56,386 nucleotides of DNA from Chromera velia (taxonomy: Eukaryota; Sar; Chromeraceae): NCBI GenBank assembly GCA_018398765.1, contig JAHBMJ010000002.1:82228-138613 (forward strand), read 5' to 3'. Both the position numbers and the translations under genes were made by a program. Below are positions 47,490 through 56,386 of the stretch, one piece after another (the first letter of the stretch is position 1; each line of letters starts with the position of its first letter). The notes under the pieces were generated by a model. The model was not told where the DNA came from and made no database searches. It saw only the letters and a program-made list of their open reading frames with translations.

Positions 47490-48199
47490 NGATCCATCAA
47501 CTGGCCATGCTTCCTTCGGTAATGTGTGGAATGTGCGTGGGATGCCCATTATTCCCGGAGGAAGTCTTTCTGTCTCGCATGTCTACCTTTCTGCTTGTCT
47601 GCGTGTCTGTCTTGGTACGTGTGCATGATCGAGTGCGTGTGTGTGTTGGTGAAAAGTCAGTCGTGAATTTTCGGCGCTAGCCTCTGCTTTGCATACCGAC
47701 AGAGACTGCATGCGGCTGTGAGCTTCTGTGTCAGAGCTCAGCCTAGGGGGCAGGGGTTGGACCTCGTTTGTATATCGAGGGGGGGTGGAATGCGGTCTCG
47801 GGTTGCACTTCAGAGGGGTCGTTGATTCAGTGATCGTTGGGTTGGGCACGTATGGTTTTGGAAACGGCAGCTGTCTCCTGAATTTGTGTCCACTGAGGGG
47901 GATAGTGGGTGCGTTCAGACACCCATGCTGCTGTCTGCTCCTTGACTGGTTGTCCACGCAAACCATCGGTCTCTGACTGCATGGCCAAAGGATCGACTTA
48001 GTGTTGCCCTTCCTTGCAGAACGGAAAAGTAGACTAGTCGAATTAGTGTCCTCCCTCGTATTTAACCTTGTCGCGTATGTAATCGTATTTATCAAAACTT
48101 CCGAGTCTCCTTATTTCACCTTCTTTTCCTCTCCTTCGACAGTCTTCTCCTTCATTCTCTCTGCGCTCTCTCTTTTCTCTCTTGTGTTGCTGCGTGCAG

Positions 48200-48281
48200 G
48201 CAGAATCGGGTCAATCAATTGCGTCGACAGGAGTGCATGCGTGGAGTCCGACTCGTGGACACATCCGGCACAATCGAAGAG
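48200..48281 (+). CDS. exon-like segment A, unit 3
   Basis: 82 bp bounded by TGCAG and GAG|GTCAGT. Taking one base to finish the preceding codon, 27 codons are open and read QNRVNQLRRQECMRGVRL then VDTSGTIEE, which looks coding. Family unknown. It is the only intact copy of this segment. Confidence 0.4.
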
Positions 48282-48984
48282 GTCAGTGGACTTGCTGTGT
48301 GCTTGGACAGCGAAGAAGTGTTTTTGCTTCTTTATTTGTTTGATTGGTTTCTGTGTCTGTATGTTTGTTCGTTTGTTTGGTCTGTGGAGAATCCTTTGGA
48401 CGTTTGTCTGTTTGTGTCAGTAGTATACCGTCTGAGTCTGTCTGTCTTTGGCGTTGTTGCACGAAACGTCAATAGCGGAAGGGCTTCTCTTTTGTTTCTC
48501 GTGAAAGAAGATCAGTCTGAGTGCCGATCGATCCGTCGATCGATTGATTCCGTTCTCCGAAGACAAGAAAAGTCATATTGAATACCTTTTGAGAAGGCCT
48601 TCTTTCATTTTTTCTGGTGGCTTTGTCTGTGTGTCTCTACGTCTCTTTTCTTCTTTTTTTTTCTTTTCTTTTCCTTTCTTTTGTTTGTCAGTCCTTGAGT
48701 GTACCTGCCTGTCTGCCTCTCTGTGGAAGTGGGGGGAACAAAACAGGAATGGTCTGTCTGTGCATCCATCTGTGTCTCTGTGTGTCTGTCTGTCTGTCTG
48801 TCTGTGCATCCATCTGTGTCTATGTCTGTCTATCTGTTTGTCTTTTCCTTTGGTTGCTCATCAGAGGCTTGATTCATTTGTTTCATGATTGGATGAAGAG
48901 ACAAAGAAGAAAGACAAAGGTGAGTCTGTAGACCGTTGCGTCCGTTCTCTTTCGAGATTGATAGCACAAAGAGTCACTCGCACG

Positions 48985-49019
<35 letters not shown>

Positions 49020-49075
49020 GTCTCTGTCTGTCTGTTTGTCTGTCTGTTTGTCTGTCTGTTTGTCTGTCTCTGCAG

Positions 49076-49135
49076 GCTCCTTTCACCGAGTCCTTCGCAG
49101 AAAGCAAGCGCACGGCCGGAGAGCGACATCATGAG
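49076..49135 (+). CDS. exon-like segment B, unit 3
   Basis: Second copy of the 60-bp phase-0 segment, with one residue change (ESKR for ESKH). The donor is GAG|GTTAGC. The preceding tract is (TC)n then (TCTG)n with TTTG variants. Confidence 0.4.
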
Positions 49136-50074
49136 GTTAGCTTGAGATTCTTTTTTTGATTGACTTTGCGAGTCGATGTTATTGGACGCTCATTACTTCA
49201 TATGCATGTGTGTGTGGACGGGAGGGAATGAGGTTTGCCCGCCTGGCTCTCAGTTTCTTATCGCGAGTCTCCGCGACTGCTGTTGCGTTCGCGTCGGTGT
49301 GGTCTCTTAGACACCAGACGAGGAATTTGCATTCTCAGCTTTCGTGGTTTACGTGAGCAGGCGACAGATCCATCAACTGGCCATGCTTCCTTCGGTAATG
49401 TGTGGAATGTGCGTGGGATGCCCATTATTCCCGGAGGAAGTCTTTCTGTCTCGCATGTCTACCTTTCTGCTTGTCTGCGTGTCTGTCTTGGTACGTGTGC
49501 ATGATCGAGTGCGTGTGTGTGTTGGTGAAAAGTCAGTCGTGAATTTTCGGCGCTAGCCTCTGCTTTGCATACCGACAGAGACTGCATGCGGCTGTGTGCT
49601 TCTGTATCAGAGCTCAGCCTAGGGGGCAGGGGTTGGACCTCGTTTGTATATCGAGGGGGGGTGGAATGCGGTCTCGGGTTGCACTTCAGAGGGGTCGTTG
49701 ATTCAGTGATCGTTTGGTTGGGCACGTATGGTTTTGGAAACGGCAGCTGTCTCCTGAATTTGTGTCCACTGAGGGGGATTGTGGGTGCGTTCAGACACTC
49801 ATGTTGCTGTCTGCTCCTTGACTGGTTGTCCACGCAAACCATCGGTCTCTGACTGCATGGCCAAAGGATCGACTTAGTGTTGCCCTTCCTTGCAGAACGG
49901 AAAAGTAGACTAGTCGAATTAGTGTTCTCCCTCGTATTTAACCTTGTCGCATGTGTAGTCTTATTTATCAAAACTTGCGAGTCCCCTTATTTAACCTTCT
50001 TTTCCTCTTCCTGGACAACCTTCTCCTTCATGCTCTCTGCTTTCTCTCTCTCTCTCTTGTGTCGCTGCGTGCAG

Positions 50075-50152
50075 GCAGAATCGGGTCAATTGCGTCGACA
50101 GGAGTGCATGCATGGAGTCCGACTCGTGGACACATCCGGCACAATTGAAGAG
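50075..50152 (+). pseudogene. exon-like segment A, unit 4 (4-bp deletion)
   Basis: One of the two tandem TCAA copies in TCAATCAATTG is lost, leaving 78 bp and shifting the frame relative to unit 3. Confidence 0.5.
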
Positions 50153-50805
50153 GTCAGTGGACTTGCCTTGTGGTTGGACAGCAAAGAAGTGTTTTTGCTT
50201 CTGCTGAATTGTTTGTTTGTTTGTTTGTTTGTTTGTTTGTTCTCTTGAGAGTCGTTTGGACGTTTGTATGTTTGTGTTGGTATGGGCTTTGAGTCTGTTT
50301 GTCAAAGACTTCAGCGTTATTTCACGAAACGGTACTGGCGGAAGGGCTTCTTGTTTTGTTTCTCGTGAAAGAAGATCAGACTGCCTGCCGATCGATCCAT
50401 CGATCGATCGATTGATTCCGTTCTCCCAAAACAAGAAAAGCCATATTCAATACCTTTTGAGAAGGCCTTCTTTCATTCATTCTGGTGGCTTAGTCTGTAT
50501 GTCTCTACGCTCTTCTGTTCTGTTCCTTTCCTTTCCTTTCTTTTGTTTGTCAGTCCTTGAGTGCACCTGCCTGTCTGCCTCTCTGTGGAAGTAGGGGGAA
50601 CAAAAAAGGAATAGTCTGTTTATGCATCCATCTGTGTCTGTTTCTGTCTGTCTGTCTGTTTGTCTTTTCCTTTGGTTGCTCATTGAAGGCTTGATTTGTT
50701 GGTTTCATGATGGGATGAAGAGACAAAGAAGAAAGACAAATGTGAGTCTATTGTCCGTTACAACCGTTCTCTTTTGAGATTGATAGCACAAAGAGTCACT
50801 CGCAC

Positions 50806-50846
<41 letters not shown>

Positions 50847-50857
50847 CCTTCCTGCAG

Positions 50858-50917
50858 GCTCCTTCAACCGAGTCCTTTGCAGAAAGCAAGCGTACGGCTG
50901 GAAAGCGACATCATGAG
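50858..50917 (+). CDS. exon-like segment B, unit 4
   Basis: Third copy of the 60-bp segment, reading APSTESFAESKRTAGKRHHE. Splice signals are intact. The pyrimidine tract in front is a pure (TC)n without TCTG repeats. Confidence 0.4.
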
Positions 50918-51050
50918 GTCAGCTTGAGGTGCTTTTTCTGATTGACTTTGCGAGTTGATGTCATTGGACGCTCATTACTTCATATGTATGTGTGTGTGGA
51001 CGGGAGGGAATGAGGTTTGCCTGCCTGCATTTCGTTCAATTTCGCTGAAT

Positions 51051-52622
51051 TGATTTTTTTCTTCTTCTGTGATTTCATTTACCTGCCGGTCGTCTTGTTC
51101 TGTTTGTCTGGCCCCCCCTTCTATCCCATCTGCTCTAAAAGACATCTATTTGAGTATGCATATGTGAACGGGTGATTCTGTGAGGAACCTTTTGCTGTTT
51201 GTTGACTTTGCTTCTCTTCTTTAGTATGGCATCCTGCCGTGCTTCTTCCTCTGTAATTTTTAGTTAAAAATGAGTGTATTCACCTCTTCTGATCGGGCTT
51301 ATCTTCAGATTACTATTGGGGTTGGAGGCCTAACACCGGGTTTTGCTTCTTTGGCGGTTTTTTTTTTTAATGAGCTTGGACGCGAAGCTCGGTTTGGTGT
51401 TTGTGTGTGTGAGGGGTGTGTGTGTATGTGTGTAGGTCGATGATGATGTACTGGGGAACGGGGGCCCAGTACGAGCGATTGAGCGGGCGACCTTACCTGT
51501 CCCTGGGAGGTCCTGGTGGTGTGAGTGGCCAACTCACCCCCTGAGGGACCTTATATGCGCATGCGCATACGTCTTCTCGCCGCGAAGGCATCAGGGTCGG
51601 AGGCTGTGGGTTATATACGCCCGGCAGGTCTGTGTTATCTGCCTTTATTCATCAGTCACCGATCGGTACGCGGTGCTGCTCCAGGGAGGGTTCGTGTGTA
51701 TGTAGGTGCGGGTGAGTAGATGAATGAGGGTGAAGATGTATGAGTGTGTGTGTTACAGTATGCTAGGTGTGTATGGGTGTTTTGTTTCTATTCATCCCTT
51801 TTCAGTACTTAGGGGGTCATTCAGTTGGTCTTTTTGTCGACACACTTGTCTTGCCTTGCATCTTTCGTGCCCTTTATTTGGTTCAGTTGGTCGTTCTGAT
51901 CCGAATCAATCAGGCATCTACCTGTCCATCCTTTATTCATTTGATCATTCATTTATAAGTGTTCATCTTGTCTATCTTTTCTCTCTGTTTGGGTGGTTTT
52001 TGACTTACGCACGACTTTTGTGCACCTCCAGTGCCTGCGCGTTTTCCATTTCTGGTTGTTGACGGTGCTCACTCTGACTCTTGATCTCCCACTCAGTCTG
52101 CCGATGTAATTGTCGTTGAGAACGTAGTTGATGACGATTTCATCTCTCCATATCTGCAGATTTTCAGTTTCAGGCTCCACGGTCCCTGTTTACGTTTGCC
52201 TTCCCCACGGTAACCCCGGAAGTGAGAGTACTAAAAGCGCACCGCCTTAGTTAACGTGAACTGGCCTCCCGTAATTGGGGCTGCCAGCTCCTTCTAAGGT
52301 GGGTGTTCCCCATTCTGTTCCTTGCATGTTTTGAATGCAGTGCCAGTATCATACTCGGCTCTGCTAGTCTCTCTTTTTTATCATAGTGTGTTGCTTTTGT
52401 TTCGTCTTTCCCCTTCTGCGCCGTGATTTTTTCTTTTTGATCTGTCTTCTTTCTTTGACTGCTGAGTTTCCTTTCTTGCTTTTTAAGAATAGCGGCTCCC
52501 TTTTTTACAGTTTGCTTTACCTCAAATTACCAAATAAATGCAGAGCAGTCGCAGTCTTCAACTTTGATCAACCACAATTCGTTTGGGCATCCTTCATAGG
52601 TGAGGGAGTATTGTACCTTCTG

Positions 52623-52653
<31 letters not shown>

Positions 52654-53223
52654 TTTTTGACCACTTCTCTCACTTTGTGGATAGATTTTTTTTTTTATCA
52701 TGAGTCTGTCTAGTCTTGAAGAATGCGTACATTTCAAGCGCATGCAAGTTAAACAAAAAGTTGCGTCTCATCGAAGAAGAGATGTGAAATTCAGTTTTCC
52801 TGATTCTCTGTAAATCAAACAAAAAAAGGAACAAGTCTTTCGTTGAAAAAAAGAAATGAGTCTTTCATTCTCAAGTTTGTTTCCCCCCTCATCTTTGATT
52901 CAGAGAGGTGAAGGAATGGCCTTCAAGGACGAGTTTCCTGTTGTTAGCTGCTGCCGGACGTGTTCGTGTACCATGATTCACCGCACGTCTGCTGTCCATC
53001 ATTGTAAGTACGACCATACTGTGACCGAAGAGACGAAGAGTTCTACCTTTTGTCAGTTCAAATGGATGTGTATGACTGCTTTTGTTTAGTCCTTCTTATT
53101 GTTTTTCTTCCTTTTCTCTCCCTTTCTCCTCTCCCCTTTTTCTGTTTCTCTCCATGGTCTTCAGTCACTGTGTTCCTTGCTCTTTCCAGCCTTCCTTCTC
53201 TACTGTAACATTTTTTTTTCATG
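51051..53223. other. intergenic DNA, possible decayed retroelement 3' part
   Basis: No confident gene. A leftward frame at 51953-52180 (NLQIWRDEIVINYVLNDNY) has the flavour of the linker before a retroelement integrase and lies on the same strand, and at the expected distance, downstream of the gag remnant. The evidence is weak. Pyrimidine tracts occur at 52623-52650. Confidence 0.3.
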
Positions 53224-54719
53224 TTAAGGTCTGTTTTTTCTAAGACTGAAAGGCGTAAATCGATTTACTTTCAAGTCCCTTTTTAGTCTTCTACATGCTG
53301 GTCTCCCATGTCGTTTGTTGCCATAATATGCGCATTCATAGTCTGGTGGCAAAGGGCACTGGTCACTTACGTGAGGGGTCGAGCCTGCGCATCTCTTGCA
53401 AGTTGCTTGTGCGGACACTGCTGCAGGACCGTGTTGATCAACGAGGAGATGTGTCGTTCTGTGAAGGGTGCGGGCTTTTCCTTCTGGCTCTCGGTGAGTC
53501 TGTCTCCTTTTATCATTTCGCCATTTGTTTCTTCGACTACCAAAAACTTTTTGGGTCTCTCAGTTGCCCCACTGTTGTGTGAAATCAGTTCTGCTGCCCC
53601 CATTAATTTGTCGAATGAGGTGTATTACTTTTGTATGAGGATTGACTTTGTGATCTTGTCAGACAGTCCTCTCCGGAATTTTTTTATTAGTCTTTCATCC
53701 TCGATCGACAAATTTGCTTGTCGACAAAGGGAAGTGTACCTGTCTGCGTACTCTTGGATTGTTTCTTCTTCTCTTTACTACAGGTTGTCTAAGCTGGCCT
53801 CTGCTCTCTCTATGTGCGGTTCCTTGAGTCCAAACTTTGAGAAGAAGGTGTCTTTCAGGTCAGTGATGGTTTGAATTTTGCTTATTTTTTCGTCGGATAT
53901 GTTTGTGAACCAATCGAGTGCATTTCTCTTCAGCGACTTTCGGAAATAGAAGAGAATCTGGGTGATGTTCCATTAGAAGGCAGTGGCATCCATCTCAAAA
54001 GCTCTCCAGAAGTTTTATACGTCTTTTCTTTCTCCTGAATATGCATCAATTTGATGTCTGCTTTGATTGGGGGGTTGTAGAAGTGGTTTGGGGTTGGCAG
54101 CAGTGGAGGGGTTGGTAGCAGAGGAGGCAGATCAGCTCTTTGGGCGTCTTTGGGTGGAAAAGGAAAACTGTGAAGGTACCGAAGCCATGCTGTCTGCTTT
54201 CGTTTCCTTTACGGGCAGTTTGTCTATATTAAGCACCAACTCGAATTCTCCTTCTTTTATAGGTTTGAATGTCACTCCCTGTCTTGCTAATTCCTTCAGG
54301 ACAGACGGATCCCATTTCTGTACTTGCGTGGAACTGGCTGACGACTTCTTCTGCGCTTTATCAGTCTGTTGATCTGTCATTTCTTCATCTGATTTTCCTT
54401 CACTCTCTTCTCCATTTCTTTTTTTCTTATTATTTTCCTTCCCTTTCTCATTCTCTTATGTTTCGTTTTCTTCCATTTGTTCGTCTTGGTTCTCCACTTC
54501 CTTTTTTGTTTCCTTTTCCTCATTGTTTCAATTTTTGTTATTCAAAGATTTCCCCTTTTCCTTCTTTTTCAGTGGCTCCTTAATTACTTTCTTGCGTTTT
54601 TCAGCAAGCTGAAGAGACGCATCCATTTCGTGGAATTCGTCAGGGTTGCTTTTCTTGTTTTTTTCTAGTGTTTTTTGTCGCTCCGTCAGTTTTTTCTTGG
54701 GCTGAGGCTTTGGAGCCAT
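53224..54719 (-). pseudogene. LTR-retrotransposon gag remnant
   Basis: Reading leftwards from ATG 54719: a lysine-rich start (MAPKPQPKKKLTERQK), a middle part (54380-54132), then a Retrotrans_gag-type capsid segment at about 54010-53560 with NALDWFTNISDEKI, TITDLKDTFFSKFG, EETIQEYADRYTSLCRQA and IKKFRRGLSDKI. The tail (53418-53224) holds two CCHC zinc knuckles. The first is CKRC-x5-H-x4-C. The second, CAYYGNKRHGRPAC, has Tyr for the second Cys. Several stops and at least three frame shifts break the frame, so it is dead. Gag proteins assemble the intracellular particle of Ty3/Ty1-type elements. No protease, reverse transcriptase or LTR pair was recognised nearby. Confidence 0.75.
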
Positions 54720-54769
54720 ATTCGGTTCTCCCCTTTTAATGCTATGCCTTACGCAAAAGGATGAGTGTA

Positions 54770-55310
54770 GTTTACTGTCAGATAGAACGTGTGAAATTCA
54801 TAGAAAGGGCAGGGCTTCGCCGCTCGCACAAGAATAAAGAAAAGTCAAATTCACTCTCAGGTAGAATGCGTAAAATTCATAGAAAGGGCAGGGCTTCGCC
54901 GTTCTCAAAAAAATGAAGAAAAGTCAAATTCACTCTCAGGTAGAATATGTAAAATTCATAGAAAGGGCAGGGCTTCGCCGTTCTGACAAGAATGAAGAAA
55001 AGTCAAATTCACTCTCAGGTAGAATGCGTGAAATTAACAGAAAGGGCAGGGCTTCCGAATCTTCATTCTCACAAGAATAAAGAAAAGTCAAATTTACTCT
55101 CAGGTAGAATGCGTAAAATTCACAGAAAGGGCAGGGCTTCGCCGTTCTCACAAGAATGAAGAAAAGTTAAATTCACTCTCACTGACAGGTAGAATGCGTG
55201 AAATTAACAGAAAAGGCAGGGCTTCACCGTTTGCAGAAGAATAGAGAAAGGTCAAATTCACTTTCAGGTAGAGTGTATAAAATTTATGAAAAGGGCAGAA
55301 GTGGGAACCC
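54770..55310 (-). repeat. seven-copy leader repeat, period about 79-85 bp
   Basis: The string AAAGGGCAGGGCTTCGCCG (with variants) recurs at 54805, 54884, 54963, 55043, 55127, 55212 and 55291. Each is preceded by CTCTCAGGTAGAATGCGT and followed by AAGAATGAAGAAAAGTCAAA. It sits immediately upstream of the gag start, where the 5' untranslated leader of the element is expected. Confidence 0.9.
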
Positions 55311-55324
55311 GGTTCTGTCTGATT

Positions 55325-55440
55325 TTGGCAGCGCTTCGCGGTGTGGTTCTGCTCGGTACGGAATTTTGATGGACTCCGAGGATGGGAAGTGGGGTTCCAT
55401 CAGAAATTTCAGCAGCGCTTCACGATGTGGTCCTGCTTCT
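55325..55440. repeat. direct repeat of about 50-65 bp
   Basis: GGCAGCGCTTCGCGGTGTGG (55327) and CAGCAGCGCTTCACGATGTG (55407) start two diverged copies, both followed by TCCTGCT- or TTCTGCT-like sequence. It shares the GCTTCGC core with the leader repeat. Confidence 0.5.
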
Positions 55441-56386
55441 TCTCCTTCCAAGTACAGGACACCAAAGGGATGGCCAGGTCCAGGGAGTGTAAATTGAGGT
55501 TTGAGTTGGTGGCTCGCAGGTATAGGCTCCTGTAGTAAGGGTGTAGGTGATCACAGCGTTCTGGTTTCCTCTGGGTGATTCAGAACCTTCTCTGGACGAA
55601 GAAGGTAGTCTGCGTTACTTGCAGAATGATGTTGTTCAGCAAGAGAAGGTTGATCTCCGTTCGCTCAGCTCTTTGATCTTGTCGATCTTGAGCTAGGCGT
55701 CACCACGTGTTAAGGTCTACTTAGAGGGGTTGACGCTGGTGAGTACTTACAGAGGTTCAAGGGTCTTCAAGGCTTGATGTCGCTGGAGTGGTTCAGGTCG
55801 ATCTCCAGTGACAGACTCGATCAGTGTCAGGAGCATGGAGCTTTCTTGTGATTCGGTGATCGATCTGATTTTATTATAGTTTTCTAGAAAGTCTTTCGGA
55901 AGTCTTTCATATGATTTCGATTGAAGTATGATATGTAAACATTTGTATGATGCAGGACGTTTACGTCTTACATCTCCTTTCTTTGATACTTAAAAGAGAT
56001 ATAGCGAGGATTAAACCCATGACCTTTTATTTATTAGTGCTCTATACTAACCACTAAGTCATGAAAGCAAGCGGCGTATATGATCTTCTTTTGCTTAGTG
56101 CTACTTTAAACTAAAACTAATTCATTTAATTTCTATCTTCTTTCTAGCTCTGCTGAGCTATGCTTAAGTAGTGTATAGCATGAGTGTATACATGCGTGCG
56201 ATCTCAGGGCCTCTCGGCTGATCTCAGCAAAGGTGAGCTAAGCTGAGCTACCCCCCGAGGCGATAGGCCATGGTGGTGGTGAGGGGGTCTGGCCATGCAC
56301 CACGACTTGGGTCGTCTTCATGCAGGATCTTAGGGGTGATGCCTAGCTCGGCCGGCCGGCCAGCGGCAGCGGCGCCCCCCCCCCCC
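55441..56386. other. window end, no gene recognised
   Basis: No coding frame is supported. A tRNA-like segment is on the minus strand at 56001-56070. The window ends in a run of 13 C, similar to the G runs beside the gap at 41.2-41.6 kb. Confidence 0.45.
56001..56070 (-). mobile_element. tRNA-like (possible SINE head)
   Basis: On the minus strand TAGTGGTTAGTATAGAGC resembles an A box and GGGTTTAATCC a B box, about 30 bases apart as in a tRNA. Acceptor and anticodon stems do not pair well, so a decayed tRNA or a tRNA-derived short element is more likely than a functional tRNA. Confidence 0.35.

Larger units (their letters stand above)
45536..51050 (+). repeat. tandem array of about 1.88-kb units
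   Basis: Units begin at the string TGCAGGCAGAATCGGGTCAA. Unit 1 is 45536-47418, unit 2 is 47419-48199 (shortened, joined at an N at 47490), unit 3 is 48200-50074, and unit 4 is 50075 to about 51050 (partial). Each full unit holds in order an 82-bp exon-like segment, a 60-bp exon-like segment behind a pyrimidine microsatellite, a stretch starting ATGAGGTTTGCCCGCCTGGC, and a 520-bp block nearly identical in units 1-3. Units 1 and 4 share details (AATTGAAGAG, TTGTGGTTGGACAGCAAAG) not found in unit 3. Confidence 0.88.

Noticed and set aside
46802-50000. A 170-codon leftward frame present three times (46802-47314, 47583-48095, 49459-49971)
   Set aside because: The three blocks are nearly identical DNA copies within the tandem array, so the shared open frame is not independent evidence; the sequence has no domain character or splice context.
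52330-52375. GCAGTGCCAGTATCATA, similar to the start of U4 snRNA
   Set aside because: The match is about 17 bases with mismatches and the following conserved U4 sequence is absent, so chance similarity is likelier.
55198-55497. 99-codon rightward frame through the leader repeat
   Set aside because: It is read across tandem repeats on the strand opposite to the gag remnant and its start lies inside a repeat unit.

Overview
The window is nuclear DNA from a ciliated, intron-rich microbial eukaryote. Genes are split by GT-AG introns, open on ATG, and sit in GC-rich islands separated by AT-rich, repeat-laden intergenic DNA. A full-length CFAP206-type axonemal gene, several ankyrin-repeat genes, a CAP/SCP secreted protein and a PAN/Apple-domain surface protein together suggest an alveolate alga, most likely a chromerid similar to Chromera velia. 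That assignment is inference from gene content, not from any search.

Layout. (1) 126-768 (-): first exon of a vWA-domain protein, cut by the window edge. It is divergent from 1465-2862 (+), an ankyrin-repeat protein. (2) 3870-4856: a non-autonomous TIR transposon with 8-bp target duplications. (3) 5386-11049 (-): CFAP206, for which I could join twelve exons without a phase conflict (641 aa). (4) 11050-13595: AT-rich DNA with a 190-bp-arm foldback. (5) 13596-17837 (+): unknown multi-exon protein with a possible F-box-like segment. (6) 19441-21774 (-): 777-aa ankyrin protein with about 17 repeats. (7) 22534-23969 (+): unknown three-exon basic protein. (8) 23970-31910: no convincing gene; microsatellites, a five-copy minisatellite and a second TIR element with 8-bp target duplications. 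(9) 31911-32597 (-): secreted CAP-domain protein, divergent from 33510-39123 (+), a five-exon, 1611-aa secreted protein carrying about 50 copies of a PGGGxFR motif in two arrays, Ig-like modules, a Thr-rich linker and a C-terminal PAN domain. (10) 41243-41554: assembly gap. (11) 42103-43581 (-): inverted second copy of the first ankyrin gene, broken by one nonsense codon. (12) 45.5-51.0 kb: tandem array of about 1.88-kb units, each with small exon-like segments. (13) 53224-54719 (-): decayed LTR-retrotransposon gag with zinc knuckles, preceded by a seven-copy leader repeat.

The best candidate for something undescribed is the PGGGxFR protein. Its two arrays each appear to interrupt an Ig-like module of the same type. 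Most motifs in the Gly-rich part are followed at once by an N-glycosylation sequon. The gene shares its upstream region with a secreted CAP protein. A cell-surface or cell-wall role is inferred from architecture only.
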